64,000 nt of DNA. Origin: Rhyzopertha dominica (Eukaryota; Arthropoda; Insecta; Coleoptera; Bostrichidae). Of this stretch, positions 22,119 to 33,256 are shown one piece after another. Positions within the stretch are counted from its first letter, which is position 1, and the number at the start of each line of letters is the position of its first letter. The notes under the pieces are model-generated. The model was not told where the DNA came from. It did not search any database and saw only the letters and a program-made list of their open reading frames with translations. A program made the translations under genes and the position numbers. Where the stretch lies: positions 27,089,786 to 27,153,785 of the forward strand of contig QCXZ01000041.1 in NCBI GenBank assembly GCA_025024175.1. Reading direction: 5' to 3'.

Positions 22119-23155
22119 CAGTGTGTTCACGGTAACAGTCTACAATAGATAACTCTCTACGTAATGTAGACTAGTGGTTTAAGATAGAGACTACAAATTT
22201 GTTATTTTAAAGAGAACGACCCTACTTTTTATAGCGCATTCGATTAGAGGCATACAGTTGAACAAAAAAGCATTAAGATACCAACATCTTATAGTCATTT
22301 AGTTTTGAGATATCTCAGGTTGAAAAATTGCTATTCTGGAAATAGTCTACAATAGCTAACTTTTCTACTTAAATAAGATAATATTTTATCGGATAGATCA
22401 CTGTCTCTTGAAAACACTGACAAAAAAGTTAATAGTCTGACGTTTCGATTACACCTGTAATCTTTGTCAAAGACGAAGAACCTCAAAATTTGCCTGACAC
22501 AAGTTCAAACAAAATTTTGAAAGTAAATAAACAAATCACCAAGGATGCGAGACGTCATAGAAACAACGTGCCAACCTGATAAAAAAGGAACCTAACGATG
22601 AAAAAGGAACTACCTACCTACTAGACATACACGAACTACTTGATAAAAGATAACTACAAAATAGCCTTCCAAATGTCACCTAACTCATAATTTCCACAAT
22701 CCCTATTAAAATTATTAGTATTCCTACAAATTTCTATAGCTTCTTTTATTAGACGTTTGTGATAATATTTTTCTCTATATAAAATTTTTGTTTTATCAAA
22801 ATCAATCAAGTGTCTAGTCAAATATAAGTCGTAGAATGGAGTCATTCTATTTAAAGTAACAAGCTTGTAGTCAATACCTCGCTAAGTTAATGTTCACTTG
22901 TTTTTTTTTGTGAACGCCACAAAATTCTCAAAAAAATATGATGAAACTTGTTTTTGAAATAACTCAACAAATGACTAGGGTGTTGTCTTAATACTTTGTT
23001 TTTTTATCCCATGCTCTTAATTGAATGAGCTATAAATATGGGGTCGTTCTATTGAAGGTAACAAACTGGTAGTCTATATCTTGATCAAAAGCTTATAAAA
23101 AGGTTTAATAAAAAGTTAGCTTGTAGGCTCTTTGCATGAACACCCTGTACACAAT
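22119..23155. mobile_element. Foldback-type repeat, copy 2 (interrupted by a PLE fragment)
   Basis: The left end (gtgttcacggtaacagtc, then tacaatagataac) and right end (gcatgaacaccctgtac) match the family at 2,556-3,990. So do the internal blocks on template actttttatagcgcattcg and cattctatttaaagtaac. The middle (22,385-22,845) is a PLE fragment on the minus strand. Edges are approximate. Confidence 0.55.
22385..22845 (-). pseudogene. Penelope-like element, C-terminal fragment and tail (group B)
   Basis: The minus-strand frame ending at 22,654 encodes KTKILYREKYYHKRLIKEAI, then EICRNTNNFNRD and GDIWKAIL. This is the PLE C-terminal segment downstream of the GIY-YIG nuclease, and it is the better preserved relative of 16,283-16,690. 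The tail at 22,385-22,480 keeps an intact stem (gattac with gtaatc) followed by CGAAACGTC. There is no reverse transcriptase. It is inserted in a foldback repeat, just as the unrelated group A PLE is at 2,935. Confidence 0.7.
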
Positions 23156-23159
23156 TCGC

Positions 23160-25634
23160 AATTTGCCGGGCATTATAAGAAAATATATCTAGTACGTTAC
23201 AAACCGAATATCACTAGTGTTCGGTACTTTACATTTCTAAAAATATTAGGAAGCGCTTATGTTCATATGGTATGCATTTTGTGCTTAGTACTAGATTGCT
23301 AACGAGTATACTTTGTTGTACGCTTTAGAAATTCCATCTATGATTTTTAGTTTCGTGCGTGCTAAATTCAAGGTGTCATAAACTGTAACAATTTACCGTC
23401 ATGTTAGCAGCCTCGTTTTAATATTTCGTGTTATAATAGGCAACTCGTATTATTTTAGCAAAGAGTGTTTATGACAGTGAAGCACTTGCCGAAAACACAA
23501 TTTGCATGAGCCCAAATTAAATTAAAATGAATATGATGTTTGGAAATCTCTACTAGCATATCCTTAACAATTACAGAGAAACATCAGTGAATGACCTGAC
23601 CTATACCCACACGACCAGTAGCGCAACTAATAGACCTCATGTCCGCCATCGCTCATTCTGTCCGACGCAACACTCGCGGACACTATGCATAGATCATGAT
23701 CGCTTGCTTCGCTATGTTAGGCTGGTTCAAATAATTCTATACCAGTGAGTCATTCCTTACAAGTCTGCTATTTAACTGTGCTAGAAAATAGGGTTGGAGG
23801 GTTGTTGCGTAATCGTTCATAGCAAGGGTGGTTTCGCTTAAAATTTAATTGAAAGCGCCATAGATCCAAAACTGCTATACTGCTATACTGGCATATAGAA
23901 CAAGCGTTCTTATAATGTGGAAATATATAGACATCATAAATCGATAAATTAATAAAAATTCCAAATCTTTCCAACAGTTTTTATAGCCTAATTTTTTTTT
24001 TGAAATAGTTAAAACTTATTTTNACCTTCGATATTCTGAAATTGATCAAATAAAGTAATTTGCAAACTTTATTGTCGTTTTGCATAAAAATTTGCAATCA
24101 TTAAGCAAACTCGGGGATATGTTTAATCAATGGTTTTCAGCAAAACATTATATTTGCTAAATCCCTTGTAAGTGGCAGCTTCAAAAGTTATTAAAAATTA
24201 AAATTTTTAGAAGTAAATTATCTGCAAAAATATCTGATGTTTTGCAAAAGTGTTAAAATTTACTTGAAAATACGCACAGAGCATTGTACGCATTTGCAAA
24301 CTGGTAGACTTCATGCTACAGTTATATGTTTAAATAAACATTATTTAATTTGTTCAAAGTATGTTCAAATTTCCTAACTTCTTTGATTCCGGCAACAACC
24401 TGAAATTAACAATAAAATGCATTTTTGCAGCAATTAAAAATTACCTAAATTTCGCAAACGTCACGTTCTAAAATTTATTTATAAGTATGTATAGTATATT
24501 AAAGTACAAGTGTTGCAAACACATTTATTGTGATAAGAGTAGTTTGGGACACGATCCACGTATAGGCGAGTGTTGCAATGCACAATGAGCTGTTGTAACA
24601 CGTGTTTTTTATATCATTTTTCTATTGAGCGTTCTGTAAACCGTATTTACTGATATATTTTCATCTGATATATGTCTAATAAATTTTGCTAAAATAATTG
24701 TTGGCAACGCTCCAAATTATCTGATATTTCAAATCCTTACACGTGAGATATAATTTTATTTTTATTTGAGGTTATTGTTATATTTCTATTATGTTTTTTA
24801 CATTTTTGAATAAACTGTAACTGATGAGTGATGACGTTTCATATAATGTTTGAAGGAGGCAGATTAAGGCTGGTAACTGAAAAAGTTAGCAAAAACACAT
24901 TTTACAAATGAAATTCAAACTTTTATGTTTTCTTATAATATTTAACTAGCTAAATTTTGGGGATAGTCGATCGATAGCAGTGGAAATTGTTACAAATCAA
25001 TAAGAATATCCCTGTTTAGCAAAAAAATTCATACTGGTGAATTGGCAAGTTTTTTTTAAACTCTAAGAAAAAACTTGTACAAAGCCGAAAATAATATATT
25101 TGTGGTTTTGCACTACAAACAAAAACTTATCTAAACCTCTTTCACATTAATGAATGATACAGTTTTCTTTACTCTGCTATACCACTGTTTAATTGAAAAC
25201 AGCAAAGTGTGAAGATAAGACAACTGCGACTAAGCTATTTGTGATTGGTCGTTTCCAAATCGTACTGTTTTTCAAGCAGTACCTACAAGTCTTGACAAGA
25301 TTTTCACGACACACTTTTATCATTTTTTTTTTAAATTTTTACAATAATTTCTGCTTAAATGCATGTTTTTTTATTTTAGCCTGAATTACAAAAGTTTGCA
25401 GTATTATTTCCGACTATATGTAACATTTACAGAGTATATATAATGTTTGGTAAGTGAAAACAAAAACGAAATATGTTATTATTAATTCCAAAATGTTCCC
25501 GATTTCAAAGAAATTAGCAAGTTTTTGAAAATATGATGTACAAAGTGTTCTGAGTATTTGCTACGTATATTTATAACGTTTGCTAATTCTTTTGTGGCAA
25601 TATGACCCCATAAACAAATTAAATAATGTTTATT

Positions 25635-25635
<1 letters not shown>
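23160..25635. other. Non-coding stretch
   Basis: AT-rich throughout, with short frames at 23,768-23,974 and 25,193-25,384 that have no recognisable domain. No RNA gene or repeat partner is identified. Confidence 0.5.

Positions 25636-25639
<4 letters not shown>

Positions 25640-25667
<28 letters not shown>
25640..25667 (-). repeat. (TAA)n 3' tail of the LINE
   Basis: About nine TAA units abut the 3' UTR. On the element's strand they form the terminal TTA-type microsatellite. Confidence 0.8.
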
Positions 25668-25839
25668 GGTTTATTGAAACAACGTTGTGCACAATAAACA
25701 GTGATAACAATAGCACGCATAAGCATAAGCTTGTAAGCGTGAAATAAAAATAAACATTTTCAAGAAAGAGAAAGAAAAAATAAATAATTACCTAAACTGC
25801 ATATAAAATGCCAATACATCGTAGGAAAAAAAACATACC

Positions 25840-28524
25840 TTACAGCAAACTTAATAGAAATGTTACATTCTCTTTTACAAACTTTTTTACATGTTTTAGA
25901 AATACCCGTGAGGATTTACATTGTCTGACATGAACACTAAGTACATTATACAGGCGAGGAGCGCAGTAAAACACAGACTTCTGACCAACACACTTTCTAG
26001 CATGAAACACCATGTAATGCTTATTTGCTATCTGTCTAGTACAGTGGGGATGTTCCACTTGTCTAAACAGATGTAAATTTTTATACTGAAACAGCAGTAG
26101 ACTCTTGAGATAGAGTTCTTTTATTGAAAAGATGTCGATTTCTTTATAGAGCAATTGGGTTGGATAGTAAAAATCTTTGTCGTATATGATTTTTAAGATA
26201 CGGTTTTGAAGAACCTCTGCTGCCCTGATGTAACAGCTGGAAACACTACCCCAACCGACTATACCATATTGCAGCACTGATTCCACCAAAGCATAGTAAA
26301 TTATCTTTAACTGTGGAATGTTTAGGATATTTTTAAGTTGTTTAAATCTAAATAATAGGCATCTCATCTTTGTCACCAGGCCTTTTAATTGGACATCCCA
26401 TTTTAGATTTTTGTCAAGATAAATACCTAAGTACTTAGTAAAAGTTACTCTTCCAATTTCTATTGTTTCATTTGGCAGGTTTATTTTTAATGTGTTAAAA
26501 ATGGGTTGTGTATCATTATAGCATGTGAAAGTCATAAATTTAGTTTTAGTTATATTAAAAGATAATAGTCTGTAGTTGAACCACATCCTGAAACTAGCCA
26601 AGTCCCTTTCTACTGTTGCCTTCATCATGTTCCAATCCGCCGCCCTGAACACCACTGCCGTGTCGTCTGCGTATGATATCACCTTCCCCGCGGTGGTTAC
26701 ATTAAACAGTCCATTCATATATATAATGAAAAGTATCGGACCAAGAACAGTCCCCTGCGGCACACCACATTTTATGCTTTTCAGCTCACTAGTTAAGCCG
26801 TTTAACCTGACACATTGCTTGCGTTCACTAAGGTAAGATGTGAACAAGTCCCGGGCATTACCACGTATACCGCTTTCAAACAACACATCCAACAAAACTC
26901 GATGGTTCACAGTGTCAAATGCTTTAGCAAGATCAATAAAGACACCCAGAGCAGCCTCGTTGCAGTCCAGAGCAAGCTGAATTTCAGTTATTATTTGAGT
27001 CGTGGCATCCTGTGTTGATTTTCCGGATCTGAATCCAAACTGAGATTCAGATAACACCTTGTGTTTTTCTAAAAACGTGACTAATCTAGTTTTGATAATT
27101 TTTTCAATCACTTTAGCCACGTTAGATACAAGTGATATTGGTCTATAATACTCTGGTCTAGTTTCATCTCCCTCACCCTTGTATATTGGAACAATCAGCG
27201 CCACCTTTAGAGCCTTTGGAAATATCCCACTTTCAAGAATTTTATTTGCGACTATTACAACTGCTTCTGCAATAATTTGTGAAATGAGTTTGAGATTTGC
27301 TGTTTTTATTCCATCGAGTCCCGGTGCAGAATCCTTTCGCAAATTATTCATGGATCGGAGCACTTCTTCTTTGTTAGTTGGATATAAAAATATCGATTCT
27401 TGCATAATTGGTCTTTTGCTTTCTTTATAGTTGGGAGGTGCTTTGATTTTTTGTGCAAGAGATTCACCCACGTTGCAGAAATAATTGTTCATTACATTAG
27501 TTATTTCTCGAAGGTCTTTAACTGAGGTACCATCTTCCTTTGTAATTTCAGCTATCTGTCTGAATCTATTATGATCTCCATTTAATTGCTTAATGGCTTT
27601 CCATACTCCACTTGAGTTTTTCACATCCTTAATTTTTTCCTGTATGAATTGCTGCTTAGCCTTTCTGATTAATCCCGTTAAGATGTTTCGATATTTTTTA
27701 TATTTGTCTCTCAGATCTGTTGAGTCTGGTGCTTGCCTTGATTTCCTAAACAGATCCTGCTTTGTTCTTATNGCTTTCAAAAGTCCCTGTGTTACCCACG
27801 CATGTCTTCTTTCTGTGTTCTGTGTTAAAGTAGTAGTAGCGAGATCTGTTATTTGGACTATTTGGTCTATTAGTTGATTTGTTGCTTCTTCAACTTCCAT
27901 ATGCTGTAGTGTCGATTCCATTTGTCGTTTGCTCCACTCAGTTTCAAATATCTTGAGATTGAATCTTCTGATAATTCTTTTAGATTGTGTCCTTGGCAAA
28001 CCAGAAGGAATTGCAGTATAGTTTATTACCATGTGATGATCTGTAATGGTGCTGTTAAAAATTATTGGGTTGTGTAATGTATCATGCCGTGATTTGACAA
28101 AAATGTGATCTAAAATAGTATGGGTTTGCTCAGCAACTCTAGTTGGTTCATTGATCAAAGATATGTACCCAATTTCTGATAATAAGTTGAGGTAGTCTGA
28201 TGCATTTATATCGAGAATGTTAATGTTGATGTCTCCAGTCAAGAAAAAGTAGTCATATTGTGATATTTCACAAAGATAGTCTTTGAGAGCAGCTGTAAAC
28301 CTGTCTGGACATGTTGATGGTGGTCTGTATATAGGGATTATGCATATTGTTTTGTTACCCAAGTGTATCAGCGTCTCACTGACATTTAGTACATCAATCG
28401 TAACATTCCTGACTTTATGTTTAAGGTTAGATTTCACATAGGTCAACACTCCATCGGACCTATTTATGTTGCCTTTGTTATAATAGATATCATAGCCATT
28501 TAAGTTGAAACAGTTTATGTATAT
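25840..28524 (-). CDS. LINE endonuclease/reverse transcriptase, N-terminally truncated
   Basis: This is an uninterrupted frame of about 895 codons. It begins inside an AP-type endonuclease domain: upstream of the first GTG at 28,449 the frame still reads GYDIYYNKGNINRSDGVLTY, so no true start exists. Endonuclease motifs are FFLTGDININ, TILDHIF and TDHHMV. The reverse transcriptase follows, with PISLVSNVAKVIEK, FGFRSGKSTQD, FIDLAKAFDTVNH, GVPQGTVLGPILF and the catalytic YADD near residue 591 of the part from 28,449. The C-terminal part (KYLGIYLDKNLKW, VLQYGIVGWG) is typical of CR1/Jockey-group Pol. ORF1 and the first part of the nuclease are missing, so this copy is not self-sufficient, but the absence of stops suggests a recent insertion. 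Confidence 0.8.
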   Translation of the reverse strand: MYINCFNLNGYDIYYNKGNINRSDGVLTYVKSNLKHKVRNVTIDVLNVSETLIHLGNKTICIIPIYRPPSTCPDRFTAALKDYLCEISQYDYFFLTGDININILDINASDYLNLLSEIGYISLINEPTRVAEQTHTILDHIFVKSRHDTLHNPIIFNSTITDHHMVINYTAIPSGLPRTQSKRIIRRFNLKIFETEWSKRQMESTLQHMEVEEATNQLIDQIVQITDLATTTLTQNTERRHAWVTQGLLKXIRTKQDLFRKSRQAPDSTDLRDKYKKYRNILTGLIRKAKQQFIQEKIKDVKNSSGVWKAIKQLNGDHNRFRQIAEITKEDGTSVKDLREITNVMNNYFCNVGESLAQKIKAPPNYKESKRPIMQESIFLYPTNKEEVLRSMNNLRKDSAPGLDGIKTANLKLISQIIAEAVVIVANKILESGIFPKALKVALIVPIYKGEGDETRPEYYRPISLVSNVAKVIEKIIKTRLVTFLEKHKVLSESQFGFRSGKSTQDATTQIITEIQLALDCNEAALGVFIDLAKAFDTVNHRVLLDVLFESGIRGNARDLFTSYLSERKQCVRLNGLTSELKSIKCGVPQGTVLGPILFIIYMNGLFNVTTAGKVISYADDTAVVFRAADWNMMKATVERDLASFRMWFNYRLLSFNITKTKFMTFTCYNDTQPIFNTLKINLPNETIEIGRVTFTKYLGIYLDKNLKWDVQLKGLVTKMRCLLFRFKQLKNILNIPQLKIIYYALVESVLQYGIVGWGSVSSCYIRAAEVLQNRILKIIYDKDFYYPTQLLYKEIDIFSIKELYLKSLLLFQYKNLHLFRQVEHPHCTRQIANKHYMVFHARKCVGQKSVFYCAPRLYNVLSVHVRQCKSSRVFLKHVKKFVKENVTFLLSLL

Positions 28525-28529
28525 TTACA

Positions 28530-30035
28530 TACTGCTTACAATTTAGCATTTTGCAAATGTGTCCGCATAGTTTTAGGTAAATTCTAACACTTGTGCAAAG
28601 CTTTAGATATTTTTATATTAATTATATTAATTTTTAATAATTTTTGTTGTTGCCCATTTCGGAGCATTTTGCAAGGTTAATATTGTTAAAAAATATGCAT
28701 TCTAAAAATCCTCAAAATTGCGAAATGTTTGCAATTTAACATTTGGTAGCGGTAATTTTTGATACATTTTCCTTTAATGTTANGNGANACTTAGTTGGGA
28801 AATTCCCCAGACCCCCAAATACATTTTTATATTGACCTAAGGCATCGTCTACCGTTATGCTTATTTAGGTATACAGCACACGTTCGCTTTGTACTTGGAA
28901 TAACAAGCAAAACGGTAGTAAATGTAGGTAGTGGTTTGTAGTTAGTAGATGTTTAATGTTTCAACTGATGACGTTATACTTACTTAGCATTATACGTACC
29001 GATTAATAATTAATAACGTGCTACACAACAGGCACTATTCGAGCATATAAATACGTGTTTTTGTACCTCCTACTTGCTTACGTAGCATATGTGCTGCTTA
29101 TTTAATGGGCAGAAATTAAAGCTAAATATTGCTTTTCAGGACAACGTTATTTTTGTAGAATTTATTATAATATAATGAAACTTTCTGATGCAGACNAAGA
29201 TGACTTTAATAAAAATGTAATATTAGCAAAATGCCTATTCCTCGGTAAAGGATATTTACTTCGGTTGGCGTATCTGCAGAAAAGTTAAAGTAATTTCACG
29301 CGGAAGTTGTAGCGTGGTTCACGTATCGTAAGGTCAGGTTTTGTTCGATTTTCAGCGGTCGTGGAATTGGGTTCAAGAAAATTATAGTAACATCCCACGA
29401 ACTTTTACGTGCTACCCTTTCCGTCACGATTCTCTCAACACACACGCCTTAGGCACTCTGTTGACGTGTCAGAAGTGGCATAACCATTCATTTTCACCGC
29501 GCTGCCTCTTTGAATTTAAACGGGGAATAATTAATTTAGGAAACAAGCTGGATGCTGGGAAATTTCGTTCGAGAAATATAATCTCTTAATCTCTTTCGCA
29601 TCATAAATTATTTCTTTGCCTTCGCGGACATGTAATTCGGCAAAAAATATAAGGGGTTCTTTTCACTTTACTAAGTAATTTAAAAAACGAATTCGCATTA
29701 AAGTTTCCAAACCCGCAGTGCTTGGGGCACAGAGTATTTCGAGAGACTGAAACTTTCGTTTTTATGCCCGACGTTCTTGGCAGGACCACTGTGTTGAAGA
29801 AATTAACATCTAATGTGCCGAGAATGCGCCCTTCCAATTGAAACACGAGTGAATACAAAGTGTGCTGTTAAAAAAATTTAAAAAAAGGAATACCATTTAT
29901 TTAGTTTAATTCAGGACGATCTAATGTGAACTTTAGCCGCAGTAAAATTGTGCTAAAACAAAAACATACTTAATTTGCAATACTTTAAAATGTTGGCTTG
30001 AAACCAAGGCGGAACTATGGTATATAGTCAATAAT
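28530..30035. other. Non-coding stretch with a GC-richer patch at 29,320-29,600
   Basis: No gene is recognised. The patch at 29,320-29,600 is richer in GC than its surroundings and follows a TTTTCAG at 29,349-29,355. The open frame (29,341-29,589) resembles no family I know. N bases are at 28,783-28,790 and 29,196. Confidence 0.4.
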
Positions 30036-30036
<1 letters not shown>

Positions 30037-30100
<64 letters not shown>

Positions 30101-30165
30101 CACCTTCTCCCTCAAAAGCCTATAGTAATCACCCATCATGGCTGTTTCCCGTCGTCTTTCGTAAT
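30037..30165 (-). repeat. (AAT)n microsatellite with retrotransposon-tail flank
   Basis: About 21 AAT units (30,037-30,100) are followed on template by caccttctccctcaaaagcc. Read on minus this is unique sequence leading into (ATT)n, the arrangement of a severely 5'-truncated LINE tail like that at 25,640. No coding sequence is retained. Confidence 0.5.
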
Positions 30166-30169
30166 GTAT

Positions 30170-32980
30170 TTTCGTTGTTCTTATATATTGACTGAAACAT
30201 TCACTTTGCTTGTCGCAGGTTGTAATAAGTAGCCTAATACCGAGTTTCCAAAATAATGTTTTACCAAAAATTGTCCGCGGTAATGGATCTGCTGTTTTGA
30301 ATATCTGATGTCACTATTTTAATCAGCGACGTTAAAAATGTAAATATACCAAAAATTATGTAATTCCAATAACACCTTCATATTTTGGCCAGCTTTTCCG
30401 ATTTTCTGACCATTGTTCCTGACAAGACGATGACAGATGGGTGTGGCTGCTTATTAATCCGCAACTATACGCAGCTGAATATTTCACGTATTTTGGATAC
30501 TATGCAAGTTTTTATTGGACGGAATACTATGTAATGATAACATGTTAAACTTATCGAGTAAAGTTTCGTTTCCATACTGTTCCGCAAAGTTACTGTGTAC
30601 TAATAGATATGTCAATAAGGTAAATTATTCCTGTTTTCAAAATTGAATAATACACACAGTGACGCAATCCATTTCATTGCTATGTAAATCGACCAGTCAA
30701 AGTTGTTTTGATTCACTTTTCAAGTTTGGTTAGCTTTTTTGATTTTTCGACCTTAGTGACGTCACTAATTACTGAAGTTTTCTGTTCTGAAATAATTATG
30801 TATTAGACTTGATAAGAGAATAAGTTTCGTTTAATAATATAAACAATCCCTCCTAGGTTACCGTTGTTTTAAAATGCACCGCCTTTAAATGACCCCTCCT
30901 AAAATTTACTACCTGCTGATATAAAAGGGTCTACTGAACCCATTGAAAAGTAGACGTATTGGGCTTTATAAACATTTTTTCTGTTATTAGAAAGGTAAAA
31001 TCAATGAGCTGAACTATGTTACAAAAATTGTGCCGGTCAGTGTTATCAATTAATTAGAGAGGTATTTAGAAATTGTGAGTCAGTGACAGGATTCTAAGGT
31101 ATGCTTGATAATTTTTTTATGAAGAAGAACGTGAAATCTGGCAATATAGGGAACTAATATAGGAAAACCTCTTCACAAAAAAAATCGGTGGAAGAAGGTA
31201 TTGTTGTACTTTTTGAGGGCGTAATTTGTAACCAAAGATGCTTAAAATGCAGCCGTATTTTCGTTGGGTAGCTTCCCATTAAATATAACTTATTCGTTTC
31301 ATACAATGCAACACTTTCACCATGGCTGGAAACTTACAATACACTATTGTTAAGACATTGCTCATCTGTATTAATGCTGATATTCTATTCTCTTTGCATG
31401 TTTTAAGAAACTACGTTTAAGGATGTCGAAAGCTGCAGTTGCTTTTATGTTTCCTGCAAAGGAGTACAGATCACAGCATTTGCCGAAACTAATGGTTATA
31501 ACTGTAGCGTGACTGACTTGTGCAAGCCTATGTTCGTTGCTCATTTGCTGGCTGGGTTTCTATTTCTGATGCCAAACACCGATCCGATTACAAGATAATC
31601 AGGTGTTCCTAGAAATTCGTGCTAAACCCCGTCTCTGGAAACCATAATTTCGCTTTGCCGAAATTAAAGCTTAAAACGAGGTCGTTCGAGAAAACCCCGA
31701 ACGTAAAAAAACCACATGGAGTTAAATCGGCGAAATACACCGCCAAATTAGAATTAATTTCGTCCGGAATGACTCCGGACAATTACGCTTGGTTTAACAT
31801 ATTCGGACCTGCGAGCGAACCGCTGAATGACGTAATTGAGAACGGCAGGAAGCAAACACACGATATCCCTGGAAGACCGTAGCGATACCTTGCATGCGTA
31901 AATTATATTCTAATTAGGTGGAATGCACTGTACTAAAACTGGAAAAAAACACTATTTGCAAAATTGTTTTCTTATGAATAAACTCACGAAAACTTGTTTT
32001 AGCCATAAGGGTAAATTACAATCTTGTCAACAATATTTTACCACTCGAAAGCACTTAATATCTTTACAAATACACATGCAAAGCATCACAACCAGTGTTC
32101 CTAGCCTATTAGCGAGATTTTTCCTACTCATCATACCAAAATATCCCAGTTACAGTGTAAAAATTCCACCAATAAAATAAAACTACTGTAACACAATACA
32201 TACATTTATTCAATTACGAAATAAAAAACTTTGTGTTTGAAAAAAAAGTAAACATGCCCTGGATATAAATAGTAAGGCAAACACAAAAGGTATGAAACCA
32301 AAACATTACTTATTTATTAAAAAAATGAATGTTCTTATTTGTTTTTTATGCCTGGGCCCCACATTAAATGTGCAGTAATTTAACTTTTTTGCTTGCATAC
32401 AGGATTTGACTGTCATAGGGGCTCCTAATCTGTTCCTTACCTTTCCTTTGGCTTGCAATCTGCCACAACTGGAAAAAAAAATAGGTTCACATTTTACATT
32501 TAAATCTTTTCCATTTTTGTAAATAGAAATAAACGTCCAGAATTTATTTATAGCGTATTCTTGTAAGTTCTTTTTTCTTCATCACCAAATGCAAAGGGTA
32601 AACTTGGCCATTCAAAGTGCAATTTGTCGAACTCAATAGTGGTCTCATATTGTTGTATACAGATAGAAACTCATTTAAAAATCTTGCATTGACAATTTTC
32701 TTCGCATTTCTAGGAAACAATATGATATTATATTCTATCTGAATGTACAGTGGACGGGTTTTTTATACATAGAAGTTACATTTAAAACACAAATTGATTG
32801 CTAATTGTTTGGATCTGGTACATTTGATTAATTTAATAAAATCCTTCAAAATTGACCTTAATTAAAATTTAGACACGATGACTTTGTAAACAGAAACTTT
32901 TTTGATATAGTTCGTGTATACAAATATTTATTTTCTGGGATAATGCAGTGATGTATTGAATTAGGTTAGGGCATACGACA
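30170..32980. other. Non-coding stretch
   Basis: A GC-richer patch at 31,619-31,882 contains an 87-codon frame with no recognisable domain. 32,380-32,760 has broken minus-strand frames (for example KIVNARFLNEFLSVYNNMRP) that may be old transposon sequence. Nothing can be named. Confidence 0.4.
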
Positions 32981-32985
32981 AAAAT

Positions 32986-33083
32986 AGAATTACAGTGTTG
33001 ATGACACCATGCCATCTGTGGAGATGATGTTGATGATGCCGTATTGCCACTAGATGGCATGGTGTCATCCACACTGTAATTCT
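32986..33083 (+). other. Near-perfect 32-bp hairpin upstream of the hammerhead
   Basis: Arms 32,986-33,017 and 33,052-33,083 (agaattacagtg... and ...cactgtaattct) pair with a single mismatch around a 34-nt loop. The hairpin ends 25 nt before the TATATAAG box and 43 nt before the hammerhead. Part of the arm (atggcatggtgtcatc) resembles the smaller hairpin at 17,409. Confidence 0.8.
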
Positions 33084-33108
33084 CGCATACACATTGCCTA
33101 CCTTGGCT

Positions 33109-33116
33109 TATATAAG
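33109..33116 (+). promoter_or_regulatory. TATATAAG box 10 nt before the hammerhead
   Basis: It has the same sequence and the same 10-nt distance to the ribozyme's outer helix as at 17,615. It lies in the loop of a hairpin with arms TGGCTT (33,104-33,109) and AAGCCA (33,119-33,124). The corresponding arms at 17.6 kb are TGGT and ACCA, so the pairing is kept while the sequence changes. It could be a core promoter or part of a structured RNA. Confidence 0.5.
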
Positions 33117-33126
33117 GGAAGCCAGA

Positions 33127-33230
33127 TCTATGCCGTGTTGTCTGCGTTGGGACTATAACCGTGCTGAGGAGGCTATATAAGCCGAAACAGCTGTCCACAG
33201 ATTGTTTTGACGCAGGCGACATAGCATAGA
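33127..33230 (+). ncRNA. Hammerhead ribozyme (type I, canonical core)
   Basis: A self-cleaving RNA of the hammerhead class is predicted by hand. The outer helix pairs 33,127-33,148 with 33,209-33,230 (22 positions, four wobbles, one C-A mismatch at the same place as in the 17.6-kb copy). Inner helix I is GTG/CAC (33,161-33,163 with 33,196-33,198). The core CTGAGGA (33,164-33,170) fits CUGANGA. Stem II is GGCT/AGCC with loop ATATA. GAAA is at 33,184-33,187. Helix III is AC/GT with loop AGCT. The cleavage triplet GTC ends at 33,195. A two-base-pair helix III is typical of minimal hammerheads of Penelope-like elements, which work best as dimers. All invariant core positions are present, so activity is plausible. 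The host element is not identified: a hAT-like fragment on the other strand begins 27 bp downstream. Confidence 0.8.
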
Positions 33231-33256
33231 CGTAATTATTAAACCCACTAAGTTGC

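Larger units (their letters stand above)
25640..28524 (-). mobile_element. 5'-truncated non-LTR retrotransposon (CR1/L2-like)
   Basis: The order on the minus strand is a partial endonuclease, a reverse transcriptase, a C-terminal region, a 3' UTR of about 170 bp, and a (TTA)n tail at 25,640-25,667 on template. A trinucleotide tail in place of poly-A fits CR1-superfamily elements. Homology to an endonuclease starts mid-domain at about 28,524, where the frame is closed by an in-frame stop, so the 5' end is lost as usual for target-primed insertions. One N at 27,772 makes one residue unknown. Confidence 0.8.

Noticed and set aside
26576..27877. Plus-strand frames across the LINE
   Set aside because: Antisense shadows of the reverse-transcriptase frame.
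29933..30139. 68-codon minus-strand frame with a long isoleucine run
   Set aside because: It is only the translation of the (AAT)n microsatellite.
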